From: Sodiomyces alkalinus F11
Lineage: Eukaryota > Ascomycota > Sordariomycetes > Glomerellales > Plectosphaerellaceae
Reading direction: 5' to 3'
DNA length: 64,000 nucleotides
Assembly (NCBI RefSeq): GCF_003711515.1
Contig: NW_021167080.1
Coordinates: 4,408,381-4,472,380, forward strand
Shown here: positions 33,101 to 44,931 of the stretch, one piece after another
Position numbering within the stretch: position 1 is the first letter of the stretch
Layout: every line of letters starts with the position of its first letter
Program-made: the position numbers and the translations under genes
The notes under the pieces: generated by a model
Told to the model about the DNA's origin: nothing
Database searches by the model: none
Seen by the model: the letters and a program-made list of their open reading frames with translations, nothing else

Positions 33101-33673
33101 CGTCGCTGAGCTGTAAACGCCCACTGTGGGAGGTGTTTCCCTTTGGCAAAGGGGGCATCTCCCGCAGTCCAGCAGCCCATCGAGACATTCAATCCCTCTG
33201 TTTTTGACGAAGTCTTATCCTGCAAGGTTTTCACCGTTTGGGTGTCCCGGTCAGACACCTCCAATTCTCTAGAGAATTGAGACGAGAGCCTGCTTTCCTG
33301 TTTCCCCATTCAACACCAGCTGCTCCAGAACGAGCCCACATCATCCTGGGGCCACTATCACACTAAACCGCATCACGACACCCCTCTATCGCCCCCCCCC
33401 CCTTTCTTCCAGAACCAAACCTTCATCACCTCTATTCAGAAACAAAGTCAACGGTCAACTATCCCTCTACAGACTGAGGTTTATTACCTTTCCGACTTCC
33501 CTGAAGAATCATCGGGTGTCTCTTGTTGCACCGCCTTTTATCACCCACTCAAAACTCGGTCTCGTCCCGAGCCCCACTTCACCGCTCTCTCCATACCACG
33601 GCGATCGATCCACCTTATATCGCCGCAGATATAAACTGCCAAGTAGCAAGTGCAACAGAATTCAGGACGAGGC
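30103..33673. other. 3.6-kb gene-free stretch between SSF1 and the acidic protein gene
   Basis: No gene is supported. It contains a cluster of TACTTCGTA/TACGTAC motifs at 31120-31130, 31445-31510 and 31660-31680, a TGCACC hexamer array at 32235-32270, AG repeats near 32390-32410, and the near-palindrome TACTTCGAACGAAGTA at 32609-32624. The last 300 bp are CT-rich and probably the leader of the next gene. Confidence 0.5.
32235..32270. repeat. TGCACC hexanucleotide array
   Basis: Six units of TGCACC lie in tandem, the fifth being TGCGCC. It is intergenic. Confidence 0.9.
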
Positions 33674-35592
33674 ATGTCGCGCATTATCCGCCTCAAACAC
33701 CCGGCTATTGCCCGGAAGGTTGCCCAGCGGCGCAATTCCTCCTCGTCTTCTTCCCTCGACCTTTCCGATGATGGGGGCTACTCCGGAGTCGAGGACATTA
33801 GCGATTCCGAGGACAACGACGAGAAAGATGTCGATGCGGCCGAGGAGGAACACATCATAACCCGCGTATTGCAACCTAGCAATCAGAGTTCCCCTCGGTC
33901 GCACTCCCTTGACCAAGATGACCAGGCGGATGCTGAAAATGACGATGGCCAGGACGCCGACGCCGACACCGACGCCGACGATGACGATGACGATGATGAT
34001 GATGACGAGGAGGATGAAGACGACGAAGAAGAAGAATATGACGATGATGGCCAAGTCGGTGCTGTTGACGAACCAGCCAGTGTTGACCTAGATGATGGCG
34101 CGAGCTGGGACGGCATCGTCTCCGAAGTCGACGAGGCGGCCAGCTCGGACAATCATGCCACGCCCTATCGTGCTGCTCCTGAACGGCACGTCCGCTTCGT
34201 GGACGTGCCCTCCAGTGATTCTGACTCTACCGACACGGATGATGACCACGCTGATTTCTTCCCTGATCTGTTTGTCGATCAGAGCTCTCTGGACCCGTCC
34301 TTCCGCCGGGAAATTGAACAAGATGACGATGCGAGTTCGACCACGTCGGGCTCTTGCTGGGACTTCCACGGCGTCTACGAGTACAATCTTAGCGGCGACG
34401 CCGATGTGGAGGCCATCACCATCATTCAGGAGCTCGAGGAGGACGTCACCCCTGTAGCCACTCGTTTCCCTCTCCAAGACGCTCCTGACTTGTTGCCCGC
34501 CGCTGATCCGGTGCCATCCCATGATGATGTCCAAGAGCTGGACGGTTACGAGAGTGAGTTTTTTACTTCTTGACTTTCGCCGTGACGTCCAACACACTCT
34601 CCTTACTTGTCCTTTTTCGTCTCTTTTGTCTCTCATCCGCTAATCCCGCCGACCTCTTCTTAGCGGATGGCGACACCACTGAGGAAGAAGAAGATATGCC
34701 GCCCCCATCTGTGCGCCGGAGACAAATGCAGTCCGCACGGGCGGTTCAGTCTGATGAGTCCGACACCGGCAAACCCATCAAGGGTCGCCGTGGCCAACCG
34801 CGCGTGGGCCGCTTCCATCTCGATAGCTCGGAGAGGAAACCTATTGCTGTGGTGAACCCCATCTCGAGGAAGATGATGATCTTCACGCCGCATAGGCGAC
34901 GCCAGCTGGACCTCTCCCCCGAACAATTCGAGCTGTCTCCCTTCGGGCTGCAGCCGTCTCCGATGGTGGGCAACTCGGCCCATATCATGATGAGCGCCAT
35001 GTCCTCGACCGGGTTTGCCTTGGGCGACTTCTTCGACACGCACACCATGGGGCCCGCCGAAGCCTTCTTCCCCGCGGACGACAGCTCCGACATGGGCATG
35101 GACATGGAAGACGAAGACGACGCCGAGAGGAGTCTCGACATTGACGATTTCATCACCTTCGAGGCCGGGTCCCAGGCCGACGAGCCCGCCGGAGACGACT
35201 GGTGCCGCAGCGACGCCCTCGCTTCGACCCCGGCCCGGCCGACGACCGCGTCGAGCGACATCGACATGCTATCGCACATCAACGCCAGCAACGTCGGCGC
35301 CTTCCGCCGCGACCAGATCAACCAGCGCCTCATCCTCAGCGAGAAGGCCACGCAGGACTCGCTCGCCTTCAGCAGCCCTTACAACTACACGGCCCTGCGC
35401 GGCATCAAGTCGGACCGCTTCGAGACCGCCGCGGTTCCGCTGACGCCCATGAGGCGGCAAAAACGGCAGATGCAGGAATTTGCCCGCAGCCCGCTCGAAT
35501 CGGTCTCTCAGAAGCGCAAGGCGTCCGGCGAACATTCGGCCGGTCATAAGCGGCATAGGAGCATCTCCGACGTCAATCAGCTCCGCATCTGA
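33674..35592 (+). CDS. acidic, probably nuclear protein of unknown function, 602 aa
   Basis: Two exons: 33674-34553 and 34664-35592, with a 110-bp intron (GTGAGT, CGCTAATC, TTCTTAG), phases consistent. I do not recognise the family. The start MSRIIRLKHPAIARK is basic and follows a CT-rich leader. Residues about 75-140 are extremely acidic, with an uninterrupted D/E run of more than 20 residues. A conserved-looking central block (RVGRFHLDSSERKP, then ISRKMMIFTPHRRRQLDLSPEQFELSPF) follows the intron. The C-terminal part has LSHINASNVGAFRRDQINQR, a PLTP phosphosite-like motif, and a bipartite-like basic cluster (QKRKASGEHSAGHKRHRS). The composition suggests a chromatin or transcription-related role; that is inference only. 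Confidence 0.75.
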
Positions 35593-36501
35593 TGGAGCTG
35601 TGTCGGGTGGATGGGCGGTAACCCCGGTGATGAGTTTGATGGTAACCGTCGCCGGGTCCCATCCAAACAAACCAAAAACGACCGAGGATGGCATGGCTTT
35701 GTGCTCCCTGGAAAACGGGGACGTAGTACAAGCCATCCCTGGCCTCGAGAACTCTTCGTACATGAGCTTTTCCCCCTTTTCTTTGTAAATGTCTAATGTC
35801 TGATGAATTTTTTTTTTAATTCCTGTGTCTGCTTCGTGGTATCCTTACCTTGAGTTGCCTGTCGGCCCTCCTGGGCTGGCTCACGAAAGCTGCCCTCCTA
35901 CATAAGAGCTGAATATAGGATGCAATAGATAAAACTTTGATGCACTGTCGTCTTGTGATGTTCCTTAACCAGAGCTGAGTCGCTACGTGACACTGTTTCC
36001 ACACGGTCCAGCGATGTCTCCCCGTTCCACTGAATTCAATACCCACCGCTCTTCGCCTCCTCAGCTTGGATGGAGTCGTGAGACGACCTGTTTATAAGCT
36101 TCGCCCCTCTATGCGTTGCCTCGGGCACAGCTAGTTGTCCTACGACACCCGGCGCTGTTTACCCTGCTATGTATGTGCTGCGGTGAGACTCGTCTAGTCG
36201 ACAGAGAGAACAGTAAGTACCGCATATGAATATGCCGTCGTTAAGTCCCAAGAAGACGTGCAAGAGGGCTTGTTTTAGGCTATGCCGGGGAAGTTGAGAC
36301 AGCGCCGAAATCGGTAACGGTAAATAAAGCACGGATATATTGAGTCTTTGTGGTAACCATCTCCCCCTCTTTCTTGCCCTTTCGATTAGGAAAACCTTGA
36401 TGTGTCCAGAGCTTGACTTGTCTGTCTCCCACGTCTGACATGTCCTCGCTTCCAATAGTAGATGAGACAGAAAACGACGCTGACCACCAACCATCCGTAT
36501 T

Positions 36502-36529
36502 ACTTACCACTTACCACTTACCACTTACC
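36502..36529. repeat. ACTTACC heptamer, four perfect copies
   Basis: Four exact head-to-tail copies lie in intergenic DNA. Confidence 0.95.
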
Positions 36530-36970
36530 ATTAAAGGCGTTCCATTGACTGAGTAAAGAGCGAAGCGAAAGCTGGTGTCTCTTTTGCCGGACGTACGAAG
36601 GAAACATACCTATGAAAGCAGACGATGAATTAGAACGCAGGTCCCGGGTACTTTGTACAAGGATGCTATGCTGCCTCAGTTCGTGAAGCTTCTACACAGA
36701 TGGAACCCATCGAGCGATCGAGTGTTCAACTTTGTACGAAGTACAACCAACGTACAACGCACAACGTACAACGTAGGTACGGATACTTCGGGCTTTGTGC
36801 AGTAGTGTACCTCACAAGCATACGCTTATTTGATTGAATTGGCCAATGAAAGCCCCGGAAATTCTCAGTTCGGGAGGTCACTAACAACCTACCTTATGCA
36901 GTGGGGCTTTTCTGACCCGAAATTGCAGCAATCACAACGAATGAGGGCGAAGGATCGAAAGTGCAACCCC

Positions 36971-36990
36971 TAGCTTAGCTTAGCTTAGCT
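36971..36990. repeat. TAGCT pentamer, four perfect copies
   Basis: Four exact copies; it is not a telomere repeat. Confidence 0.95.
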
Positions 36991-37703
36991 ACTTCACGTC
37001 TTCAGGAATACGAGGGGGCAGCCGAGAAAGGATGCATTGCATTGCATGCTCCTTGCATGCAACCAACCCTCTGTTCATCGTGAATATTCGTACCTCGAAC
37101 ACCCTCTACTAGGAGGTTCTTGTTTCCAACGGTCTTCTCGTTCTTTTCTTTCAGTACTCGATAGAGTGCAAATGCCGTGACAACGATGAGGGCAATTACC
37201 CCAACAAGACAACCACGGTCGAGTCCGGCGCATTCCAAAGAGACCCTCCCCCCCCCTAAGAAAAAAAGAAAGAAAAAAAGGGGGGGAGGCAAAACCCAAC
37301 TATGAATGCCAAAGCAAGTGACCATAATAATGGTGCGCTCTCGGCCCCAAACCATTCACTGAGCAAATCATCTGAATCAGCACATGATGAAGGCAAGTTA
37401 CTGACTTGCTGGGTGTAGTCTGATCGAGTGCTTATGGGACGGCCCCGTCCTGTCCTGCTGAGCTGATCGTCGGCTTTGTCTTGACGTTGCTTTAGAGACA
37501 GGTTTCTTTGCTTTCTTTTTAACTGCTGTGATATTATATGACTCCGGACCTTTTAGCTCCCTTGCTTTGCGCGTAGGTAGGTATTTTCTGATTAGGCACC
37601 ATATCCCAAACAGGTAATTATCCCTACTGTAAGACTGCAAGAGAGTAATTACGAGCTAAGTGCCCAGCCCGACGCTGTGTACGGGGCAAATGAACGTAAC
37701 GTG

Positions 37704-37734
37704 GGTGCATTGGTGCATTGGTGCATTGGTGCAT
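37704..37734. repeat. GGTGCATT octamer, nearly four copies
   Basis: Three perfect copies and one lacking the last base lie about 340 bp upstream of the GPI-protein start. Confidence 0.95.
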
Positions 37735-38074
37735 CGCGGGCCACTGTTTACATACGAGCCCTGTCTGTGCCCCCCTGCCCCATCAAGCTCAGTCCGGCCA
37801 AAAAGAAAGTCACGCTCCGCAACATTGATACGAATAAATTTCCCCCTTCTCGCTTCCTCTTAGCCGTGTCGTCGTCTTCCCGTCTTCGTCTTCTCTACAC
37901 TGTCTTTCCCACTACCTGTCGCTCGCTGATACCACTTCTCCTAATACAAGGGACGATTTCTACAAGTTCTTTCTAGTCCACCACTCGTTATATCTATACA
38001 TCTAATTTCTCTTGAATTCCTTTTTTTATTTTTGTTTTATTTTAGTAATTTACCTCCTTAATCAGTCCATAAAG

Positions 38075-38750
38075 ATGAAGTTCATCCTTCCTATCACTCT
38101 CCTTGCCGGCGCCGCCGCCGTCTCTGCCCAGTCCAGCGCCCCCCAGTGCGACGCCTTGTATATTGTCGAGACCTGTCTGGAGGGCCAGAACCAGATCGTA
38201 TGCAACCCCGACAATATGCACATCATAACCTCGCATNNNNNNNNNNNNNNNNNNNNNNNNNNNNNNNNNNNNNNNNNNNNNNNNNNNNNNNNNNNNNNNN
38301 NNNNNNTTCAATGCCTGCGCGCACGACGACTGGGACTGCAAGTGCCACGGCGCCGAAGCCATCGCGACATGCTACAACAACTGCCCCAGCGACCCCCGCG
38401 CCAATGCCGCCAGGGGCCAGGTGACCATCCACTGCCAGAACGCCTCCATCCACGGCACCGCCGCCCGCCACGCCGCCACGGCCACGGCCGCCCCCACCGA
38501 GGCCAGCGAGTCGGCTGATGCTGCTACTGCTGCTACCCCGACCCCGACTGCCGCGTCCAACAACAACAACAACAACAACAACAACGCGGAGGAGGGAGAC
38601 GACAGCGAGGCCTCCGCGAGCCGGGCCAGTGCCAGTGCTTCTGCGAGCGCTGCCGCCGATGAGGACCCCGATTCTGGTGTCGCCCGGCTCGCTCGCAATA
38701 CCGGGGGCCTGCTCCTCGCCGTTGCTGGCGTTGTTGCTGTTACCCTGTAA
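38075..38750 (+). CDS. secreted GPI-anchored, Cys- and Ser/Ala-rich cell-wall protein (interrupted by assembly gap)
   Basis: The start is ATG 38075 after a T-rich leader. Residues 1-20 are a clear signal peptide (MKFILPITLLAGAAAVSAQS). A Cys-rich module follows (CDALYIVETCLEGQNQIVC, then, beyond the gap, FNACAHDDWDCKCHGAEAIA and CYNNCPSD), as in fungal GPI-anchored proteins of unknown function. A low-complexity stalk comes next: Ala/Thr/Ser, nine consecutive Asn codons, acidic EEGDDSEAS, then SASASASA. A hydrophobic tail (GGLLLAVAGVVAVTL) preceded by small residues is the expected GPI signal. Seventy N bases at 38237-38306 interrupt the frame: the parts on either side are offset by one, so true gap length is not 70, or an intron lies in it. 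Confidence 0.8.
38237..38306. other. assembly gap (70 N)
   Basis: A run of N lies within the GPI-protein gene. The reading frames either side do not agree with a 70-base distance. Confidence 0.99.
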
Positions 38751-39921
38751 AAATCTCCATGGGAGGACCTGGGTTGAATTAGTCGACCCGGATTGTGACC
38801 TCGCAACGGGAGAGTGAGACGATTCTGGAATGGGAGCTGGGTCGAAAGGATGCCAACACCTTTGTCGAAGTCTACTCTACATTTTCTTGTTCATCTGTCC
38901 TCGATCGAAGGTGGGAAGGCTGTGGATGGAGGTGAAGGAGACAAGGAGACAAACAGCACACATATGCAGCATGTATTATGTGCTGTTAACGGGCATATAT
39001 AAGGTACCTAAGGTACTCCAAGAAGCCTGCCGGACTTTCGATTTGGAGATGGTGACCGCGGGATGTGAATTGGCTGAGTAATCAAGTCCTCACCGCTTTA
39101 GCGTGTTCGTCTTCCTAATCACGTAAATAATATACCAACGAAGTATCTCGAGTTCGACTCCCATCTGCCACGACTCGTACCATTGCCGTAATAGATGCAA
39201 AGGTTTCGGAGAACTACGAGGACGTCTTATTAGTTCATCCACCGACTAAAGCCACATGCTCTGCAAAACGTGGATTATTCCAGCTCCTATGCTTTCAGGT
39301 TGTTTGGATCGTGGTCTTGGGATTTTGGTGCTCTACTTTCCACGCGTAAAAGATGATGTAACTATACAAGCGCCGTTTCCATCTTTCAAATCGTTTGTTC
39401 CACCTTTGAACGGAAGCCCCAACTTCTCAATCTGAGTCCTTTCAGGGCTGTTGTGCAGGCCCTACTCTTGTCTTGTTCTTTCACATCAAGTGCCACAAAT
39501 GCCAAACAGCGTCCATAGTCAATCGTCTACAGTCAAGACAATGAGCAAGGTGGAAGAAGAAAGAAGAAAAAAAAAGGCAAGAAAAGGACCCCGTCGCTCC
39601 CCAAGCCCCTATTCCCCAAACGCCATGTGATCTCCCAAATAAATGGACCAGAATGACCGGTGCACTCCTCTCGACGGAGCACGTTTCTTCGGACCAGCTC
39701 AACTGATCAGAATAATAAATAAAAAAAGAGTAGGGTGTGGACAATAAAGTAATGGCAATAAAATAGTATGCTGTAAAAAAACACCCCGTCGCCGAAGGAG
39801 AACAGAGAATCCAAGGCGTGGTGACGAAGTCGAGGTTCGTGACCTCATCGGATGATGGGATGTGTCGCTGAGCGAGTCGGCTCCTCCAAAAGGCCAGTGC
39901 GCACTGTATCGACGACCGCTT
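38751..39921. other. gene-free spacer between convergent GPI-protein and AHC1-like genes
   Basis: No gene, RNA or repeat was recognised in these 1171 bp; they should contain two 3' UTRs. A GAGTTCGACTCCC string at about 39150 recalls a tRNA B box but does not fold into a tRNA. Confidence 0.5.
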
Positions 39922-41886
39922 CTAGAGCTTTCTTCTCCGACCCCGTTTTTTCCCGTTGGTCTTTACCGGGTTGACCAAGGTGACGTGCTTGGTCTCCTCC
40001 TTCTTCAGCCGCATCGCCGTTCCAGAACCGACGCCGCCCGTGGTCCGGTGGTGACGTAGGGAGCGAGGAGGCTCGTGGTCTTCCTCAATGTTGATCTCGG
40101 CAACGTCTGACACAGACTCAGCCTCCAGGCCGTCACTGTCACTTGTCACCGACGATGCGTCATCCGACTCGTCGTACTCTCCGTCGTCGCTAACGAGCGA
40201 AGGGGCGTTGTTGCTGACCAAGGTATTCGGGCTCAAATTGGCGTCCATGTCTACATCTATATCATCGTCCGAGAGGACTATGGTCCCGGAGTCGCCTTCG
40301 TTGTCGGCAAGACTGATGGGCGGAGACGCAAAGCCGGTGCGTTGCGACCTACCCTTGCTGCTTGCCGGTCTTGTAGAACCACTCTGAGTGGCCGATGACA
40401 ACGCTGTGCGCGCAGGTACCCGAATCGTGACAGGCGCTCGGGTGGTGGCAGGCGTCGTCACGGCAGAACTGTCGACGCTTGCTGCCGCGTTGTCTGTCTC
40501 TTCGCACTCATCCCCGGGGGGTGACATATCATCCAGAGATATCTTCTGCTTGGTTTCACTGACAAGATCAGCGAGATTGCCCTGGAATTTTCTCTTCCCC
40601 ATCAGTCGAGAGAGATGGGGAGTTTGGGATGCCGAGACGAATTTGCTTTCAGTCTGGTTGGCCTCCTCGCTGGCAGCTGTGGGGATGTCTGCGACTCCCG
40701 GCAACTTGCCCTGATGGTACAGTTCAAGCGAGGCATCGATCCTCGACAGCAAAGCCAGATAAGCCTGCTGATCCGTGAGTTGCGGCTGGGCGAACGGATG
40801 CACGAGGCCTGACGGCTGTGTGTTTGAAGCAGCGCTCGTCGTTTCTCTCTCCTCGGCAACCACGCCACCGCTCCCGTCGACCTGGATGACATGGCCACAA
40901 TGCACAGCAGCCTCTTCATGGCTCTTGAAATCACGGCGGTGTGCTATGCGACAATGGTTGATGAAGCCTTGGGTGCTAGAGAAGTTCTCCCGATGGCAAT
41001 CTAGGCAGACGAGCTTCACCGTCTGACCGTCCGTACGTTTCAGGACACAAGGACCGGCCTTCTCTTTCGGTTGCGCATAGCCACTGGATAGAGACTGCAG
41101 CTTCTGACTAGACATACCCCTCGGGGGCCGTGTCCTGTTGCTGCTGCCGCCGGTGTCGACAGTGCTGTTCCTCGTCATGCGCCCCTCGGTCGAAGTCCTG
41201 GTACGACCAGTCACTGTTTCCGACAATGGGGGCCACTGGCATTGCATTCCATCAAATTTGGGGTCGGGAATAAGCCACTTGGCATAATGACGAGCGTAGG
41301 GCCCGTCAACAACGCCGAAGGGAGGCGCCCATTGGGGCACCAACTCATCAGGGGGATTCCGTAGCGCCGGGCCTTTCCCACTCGCAATCTCGAGCATCTG
41401 ATCGGGAGTAGGGCAGGCGGTAGGATACGGGATGAGATGGCAGCGGCGCAGCTGCTCAAGGGCAACCTGGCACTTGGCTAGTTCCTGGTTGATAAGTCTC
41501 AACTCATTGTGCTTGAGCAGAATTTCGAGCCCGAACTGATATCGAATCGTGTCACGCGCCTTTTCCGTATCTATGGTTCCGTGAGGCAGCCCCGTCGAGG
41601 AGGCATCAGGACAGGAGTAAGGTACGGACATCTTCCTGGCGCTGAGCGCATCGACTCGAGCGCGTTTCGCGGCGGGCGATTCATCCAACTTCGCATCGGG
41701 ATGCGACTCGTGGACTTTCCGTCGACACCTTTTTTGTGACCTCACCGGACTAGATGACGGAGGAGTGAAAGCAGGACGGCTGCCATCCGACAGCTGGATC
41801 GAGTCGGTGACCGACATGGGTTGGGCGTCCACGCCAAACTTGTCGCTTCCCCGTTCAGCGCCCCAGAAGCGAAAGGAGGTAAGCAT
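39922..41886 (-). CDS. AHC1-type C2H2 zinc-finger protein (ADA complex subunit-like), 654 aa
   Basis: One exon starts at ATG 41886 (MLTSFRFWGAERGSDKFG). The open frame extends 11 codons further but begins with a non-ATG codon. Residues 294-330 hold a C2H2-like finger: CLDCHRENFSSTQGFINHC with RIAHRRDFKSHEEAAVHCG, the pattern of the zinc finger in Ahc1, a subunit of the ADA histone acetyltransferase complex. Before it lie a Pro/basic segment (CRRKVHESHPDAK), a helical region (LEILLKHNELRLINQELAKC) and a conserved WPPLSE segment. The carboxyl half is disordered with acidic patches (LSDDDIDVDMDA, DDGEYDESDD) and ends in a basic tail (GKKRGRRRKL), suiting a nuclear protein. The link to ADA is inferred from the finger only. 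Confidence 0.75.
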   Translation of the reverse strand: MLTSFRFWGAERGSDKFGVDAQPMSVTDSIQLSDGSRPAFTPPSSSPVRSQKRCRRKVHESHPDAKLDESPAAKRARVDALSARKMSVPYSCPDASSTGLPHGTIDTEKARDTIRYQFGLEILLKHNELRLINQELAKCQVALEQLRRCHLIPYPTACPTPDQMLEIASGKGPALRNPPDELVPQWAPPFGVVDGPYARHYAKWLIPDPKFDGMQCQWPPLSETVTGRTRTSTEGRMTRNSTVDTGGSSNRTRPPRGMSSQKLQSLSSGYAQPKEKAGPCVLKRTDGQTVKLVCLDCHRENFSSTQGFINHCRIAHRRDFKSHEEAAVHCGHVIQVDGSGGVVAEERETTSAASNTQPSGLVHPFAQPQLTDQQAYLALLSRIDASLELYHQGKLPGVADIPTAASEEANQTESKFVSASQTPHLSRLMGKRKFQGNLADLVSETKQKISLDDMSPPGDECEETDNAAASVDSSAVTTPATTRAPVTIRVPARTALSSATQSGSTRPASSKGRSQRTGFASPPISLADNEGDSGTIVLSDDDIDVDMDANLSPNTLVSNNAPSLVSDDGEYDESDDASSVTSDSDGLEAESVSDVAEINIEEDHEPPRSLRHHRTTGGVGSGTAMRLKKEETKHVTLVNPVKTNGKKRGRRRKL

Positions 41887-44800
41887 GCTATGCTCCGAAG
41901 GCAAAGGGGGATGCGACAATGAGGGGGGGAGGTGGGGAGGTGTTGAACGGCCTGTGAGAGCCTCGCGATCCTATGCAAAGAGTCGCGGCGGCAAGACTAG
42001 CAAGTGACGCAGGAAGTAGTGGGAGTGTCGCGATCCGACTAAGAGACACGGGCTCGAACCACTACGGCAGATGGAGACGCGAAGGTGTCAAAACAATGTT
42101 CACGACCACCAGCCAAGAAACGAGGATATGAGACCAGAGGTGATGGAGATGGGCCGATCCGCAGCCGGAGCTGACGTAACCAAAGTGGGTGCGATGAGAT
42201 CGCGGAGATGCAAGGTGTACGTCGCCAAAAGCTGAGGCCAAGTACTGCAACCCCAGTGGGAAGAATATAGTGGGCGGGCGAAAGCCGGCGGATTGGTGCG
42301 AATGACTCGGGTTGTGCCCAAAGGCGAGGCAGGTGAAACCAAGGATGCGACGGTCGCAGTTGCCGTAACTTGGGTGAGTGATGGGAAGAAAGAGAAGAAA
42401 AGGTGAGAAAATAAAATAGTAATAAAATTAACAAGAAGAATTAAAGGACGGAGTTCGCGTCGCGTTTGGTTGGTGTTGTTTTGCCGAAACGTCTGGCTGG
42501 TGGTTTAGGGAGAGATGGTTGGGGGGCGACGACGATGAGCAAAAAAAGAGCGGGATGAGAACAGGCAGCAACGGTTGGTGATGGGTAGCGTAGCGGGTGG
42601 CAAGGCCAAAGAAGGCGCCCGACCGTAGGCTTGAACCGAGTCGCGTAGGCGGTACTTGGATAAACACAAGCGGCAGGGTAGGATGAGCACGAAGACTAAT
42701 GAAAGCCTCGATGCAATGGTGAAAACGGCGTGAGAAAAGGAATGCGCAATAATGATGATTAGGAGGCGATAGAGTCAATGTCGAGGAGGCAAAAGTTGAA
42801 AAGAAAAAAGTAAAGAGAAAAAGGGAGGGAAAGTGAAAAGGGAAGGGGGGGAGGAAAGCTGGATCCGAGTCGTGTTCCAAGCGTCCGTTTGTATCGTTTC
42901 GGGAAGGGGGGAGGGAAGATGGCGGAAGTGCGTGTGAGAGAATTGGTTCCAAGAAGGATGGCAAAAGGGGGGAGGATGAAAACATTCGAGGAGCAAGCCC
43001 AATGAATGGGGGCCGGTAGCTGTTCATTATGGCGGATGGTGTGCTGACGGGATCAGTGTACCTTATTATTGTCTGATTACTGACACCCTTCCAACCCCCA
43101 GACAGAAAGTCACTACGGCAGGGTACAGGCTACTGAGTACCTTTCGTACAGACAGATTATCGCGGTAAGTCAAGGAAGGTCAAGGAAGGCGCACCCATGG
43201 TCCTATGGTCCGAGATGTATCCGGATATACGGACGGTACCTATGGTAGTGTGAAGTACCCACCTGTATTTTAGGTAATGACTTTGAGTACGGATACTCTC
43301 AAAGTACTTCATCTTCTTACATTGTAGGCAGCTGCAGCTTGATCCAACTGGGCTGCCTTGCCAAGTTGGCGTGGGTGGGTACCCTCATCTACTCTACGAA
43401 TGAGGTGGTCTGTGTGCACCTGCTGCACCTGCCAGAGGCGAGCTGGATCTCAAAGAACACCTTGAATCTTTCCCAGAGGCAGCTGCTTGTAAGGGGGCGG
43501 AGTGGATACCCCAGCATTTAGTGTGGGTAGAAATCGATCTGGTTGGTCGTCCGTTTCAATAGACCTGACAAGGGTGTAAATGGGAAAGACACGAGTGAGA
43601 CGCAACACTCGGTGATCCTTCTTTAGAAAAGCAATGGGGCCGAATGATAAGGGGAATGTCCGGGCATCTTGGAAGCACAACGTACCTACTCAGTAACCCT
43701 AGACGTTGGGATACTAACTGGATTGTCCATGCCCGCAAAGCGCATTCCACTGATAAAAGTGAATACCGATACCCTTATGTACTATAGTAAGATATTCGAG
43801 CTCTGACAACCTACATTTTCAACTTGGATCTGGTCAAGTTACTAGATATTTAACGACGGTAATAGATAGGTATAGTGACCCGACAAAAATACAGAAGCAC
43901 TGTACATAAGGTACTCATGATGCAGAGCGCTTCGGCCCTTTTGGTCACTAACTAAGGTATACCTATGCGACACTCATATGTTGGCCCCCAGTCCCGGGGA
44001 TCTTCTGTATTAAGGAAAGCCAACCACGAATGTTGGGTCATTTTCTCCTCGTCTATGACTCTCTCTTTCTTTTCGTTTGTCTTTTGTTTCTCCCCGTCCC
44101 CAATGTAGGAGGGGTCACCTACGTAAACCCAAAAGGGTCTTCAGTTAGGTTGTACAAAGTGTGAACCGAACATTGGTATTTCAGAGAGCCCGCTGTTATA
44201 TTGGATGGTTTCACCCTTCGTCTGCAACCAAGGAAGATCACTCTCGTGCAACAATGGGCCCGAGGGCGGGAAGATGGTTTGCCCGGAGCACATCGTAGCC
44301 TCAAACGCGTTATGCATGTGAATCCCGACGAGGAACAAATAGACGGGATATGATTGCCGCGAGTCCGCACCGCCCGCGTACAGTCCGCCTTATGTCTGAC
44401 GATTCGGGCAACATGATGTTTTCAGTCCACACTCTTATCTTGCACAGAAAAGTAACAACAACAAGAAAAAGAAACAAAAGCGTTTCCGCACGCCTTGCGT
44501 AATGGGATGGACTTCAATAGCGTGGCTGCAGCCCAGACGCCGCTTCCAGCAACGATAGACGGTATACCAAGGGGCAGGTTCCTCTCTAAAGGAGGGTATC
44601 TACACGTACTGAGTATTTGCAGGACAACTGTCATAAAAAAACGCCTCCTTGCCCGGAAATCCCAATCTCCTGCACCCGGACCATCCGGATCGGTTCCGGT
44701 GTTCAAAGAAGCCCGGCGCCGACTGCGGGGCCAACAGAGAACTGAGGGAGCCAATGACATGCCTGGTTCTTGACCGTATAGTGTACAATGCACAAGTGTT

Positions 44801-44931
44801 TGTTGGTCCAAGCTCCAACCGTTATCCCAACCTCCAATCCTTGTGACGATTCGAATCTTCGCTTCACCGAAACGTGTCGCAATTTTCAACTCTATAATAC
44901 CACGCATATCCCATGGCCTCAATTTTCTCGA
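41887..44931. other. 3.0-kb gene-free stretch between divergent AHC1-like and Alba genes
   Basis: No gene is supported. About 41890-43030 is pyrimidine-rich on the minus strand and is probably the long leader and promoter of the AHC1-like gene; the 199-residue open frame there is low-complexity Ser/Pro/Phe. GTCAAGGAAG is doubled at about 43162-43181. GTACCT and AAGTAC motifs cluster at 43238-43315. Confidence 0.5.

Larger units (their letters stand above)
35593..38074. other. 2.5-kb gene-free stretch with short tandem arrays
   Basis: No gene is supported. Perfect short arrays lie at 36502-36529, 36971-36990 and 37704-37734, and TACGAAGTAC / GTACAACGTAC motifs at 36733-36780. The region from about 37820 to 38074 is the likely promoter and leader of the GPI-protein gene. 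Confidence 0.5.

Noticed and set aside
37002..37355. 117-residue minus-strand open frame with one hydrophobic segment
   Set aside because: The hydrophobic segment (GVIALIVVTAFALYRVL) is suggestive, but the upstream part is T/G homopolymer sequence and there is no family match; not enough to call a gene.
39139..39170. GAGTTCGACTCCC, resembling a tRNA B box
   Set aside because: No T stem pairs around it and no A box or acceptor stem could be drawn.
42030..42060. Minus-strand GGTTCGAGCCC, resembling a tRNA B box
   Set aside because: Flanking bases do not pair as a T stem and no cloverleaf forms.
42428..43027. 199-residue minus-strand open frame upstream of the AHC1-like gene
   Set aside because: Low-complexity Ser/Pro/Phe/Leu composition from a pyrimidine-rich leader; no recognisable motif.
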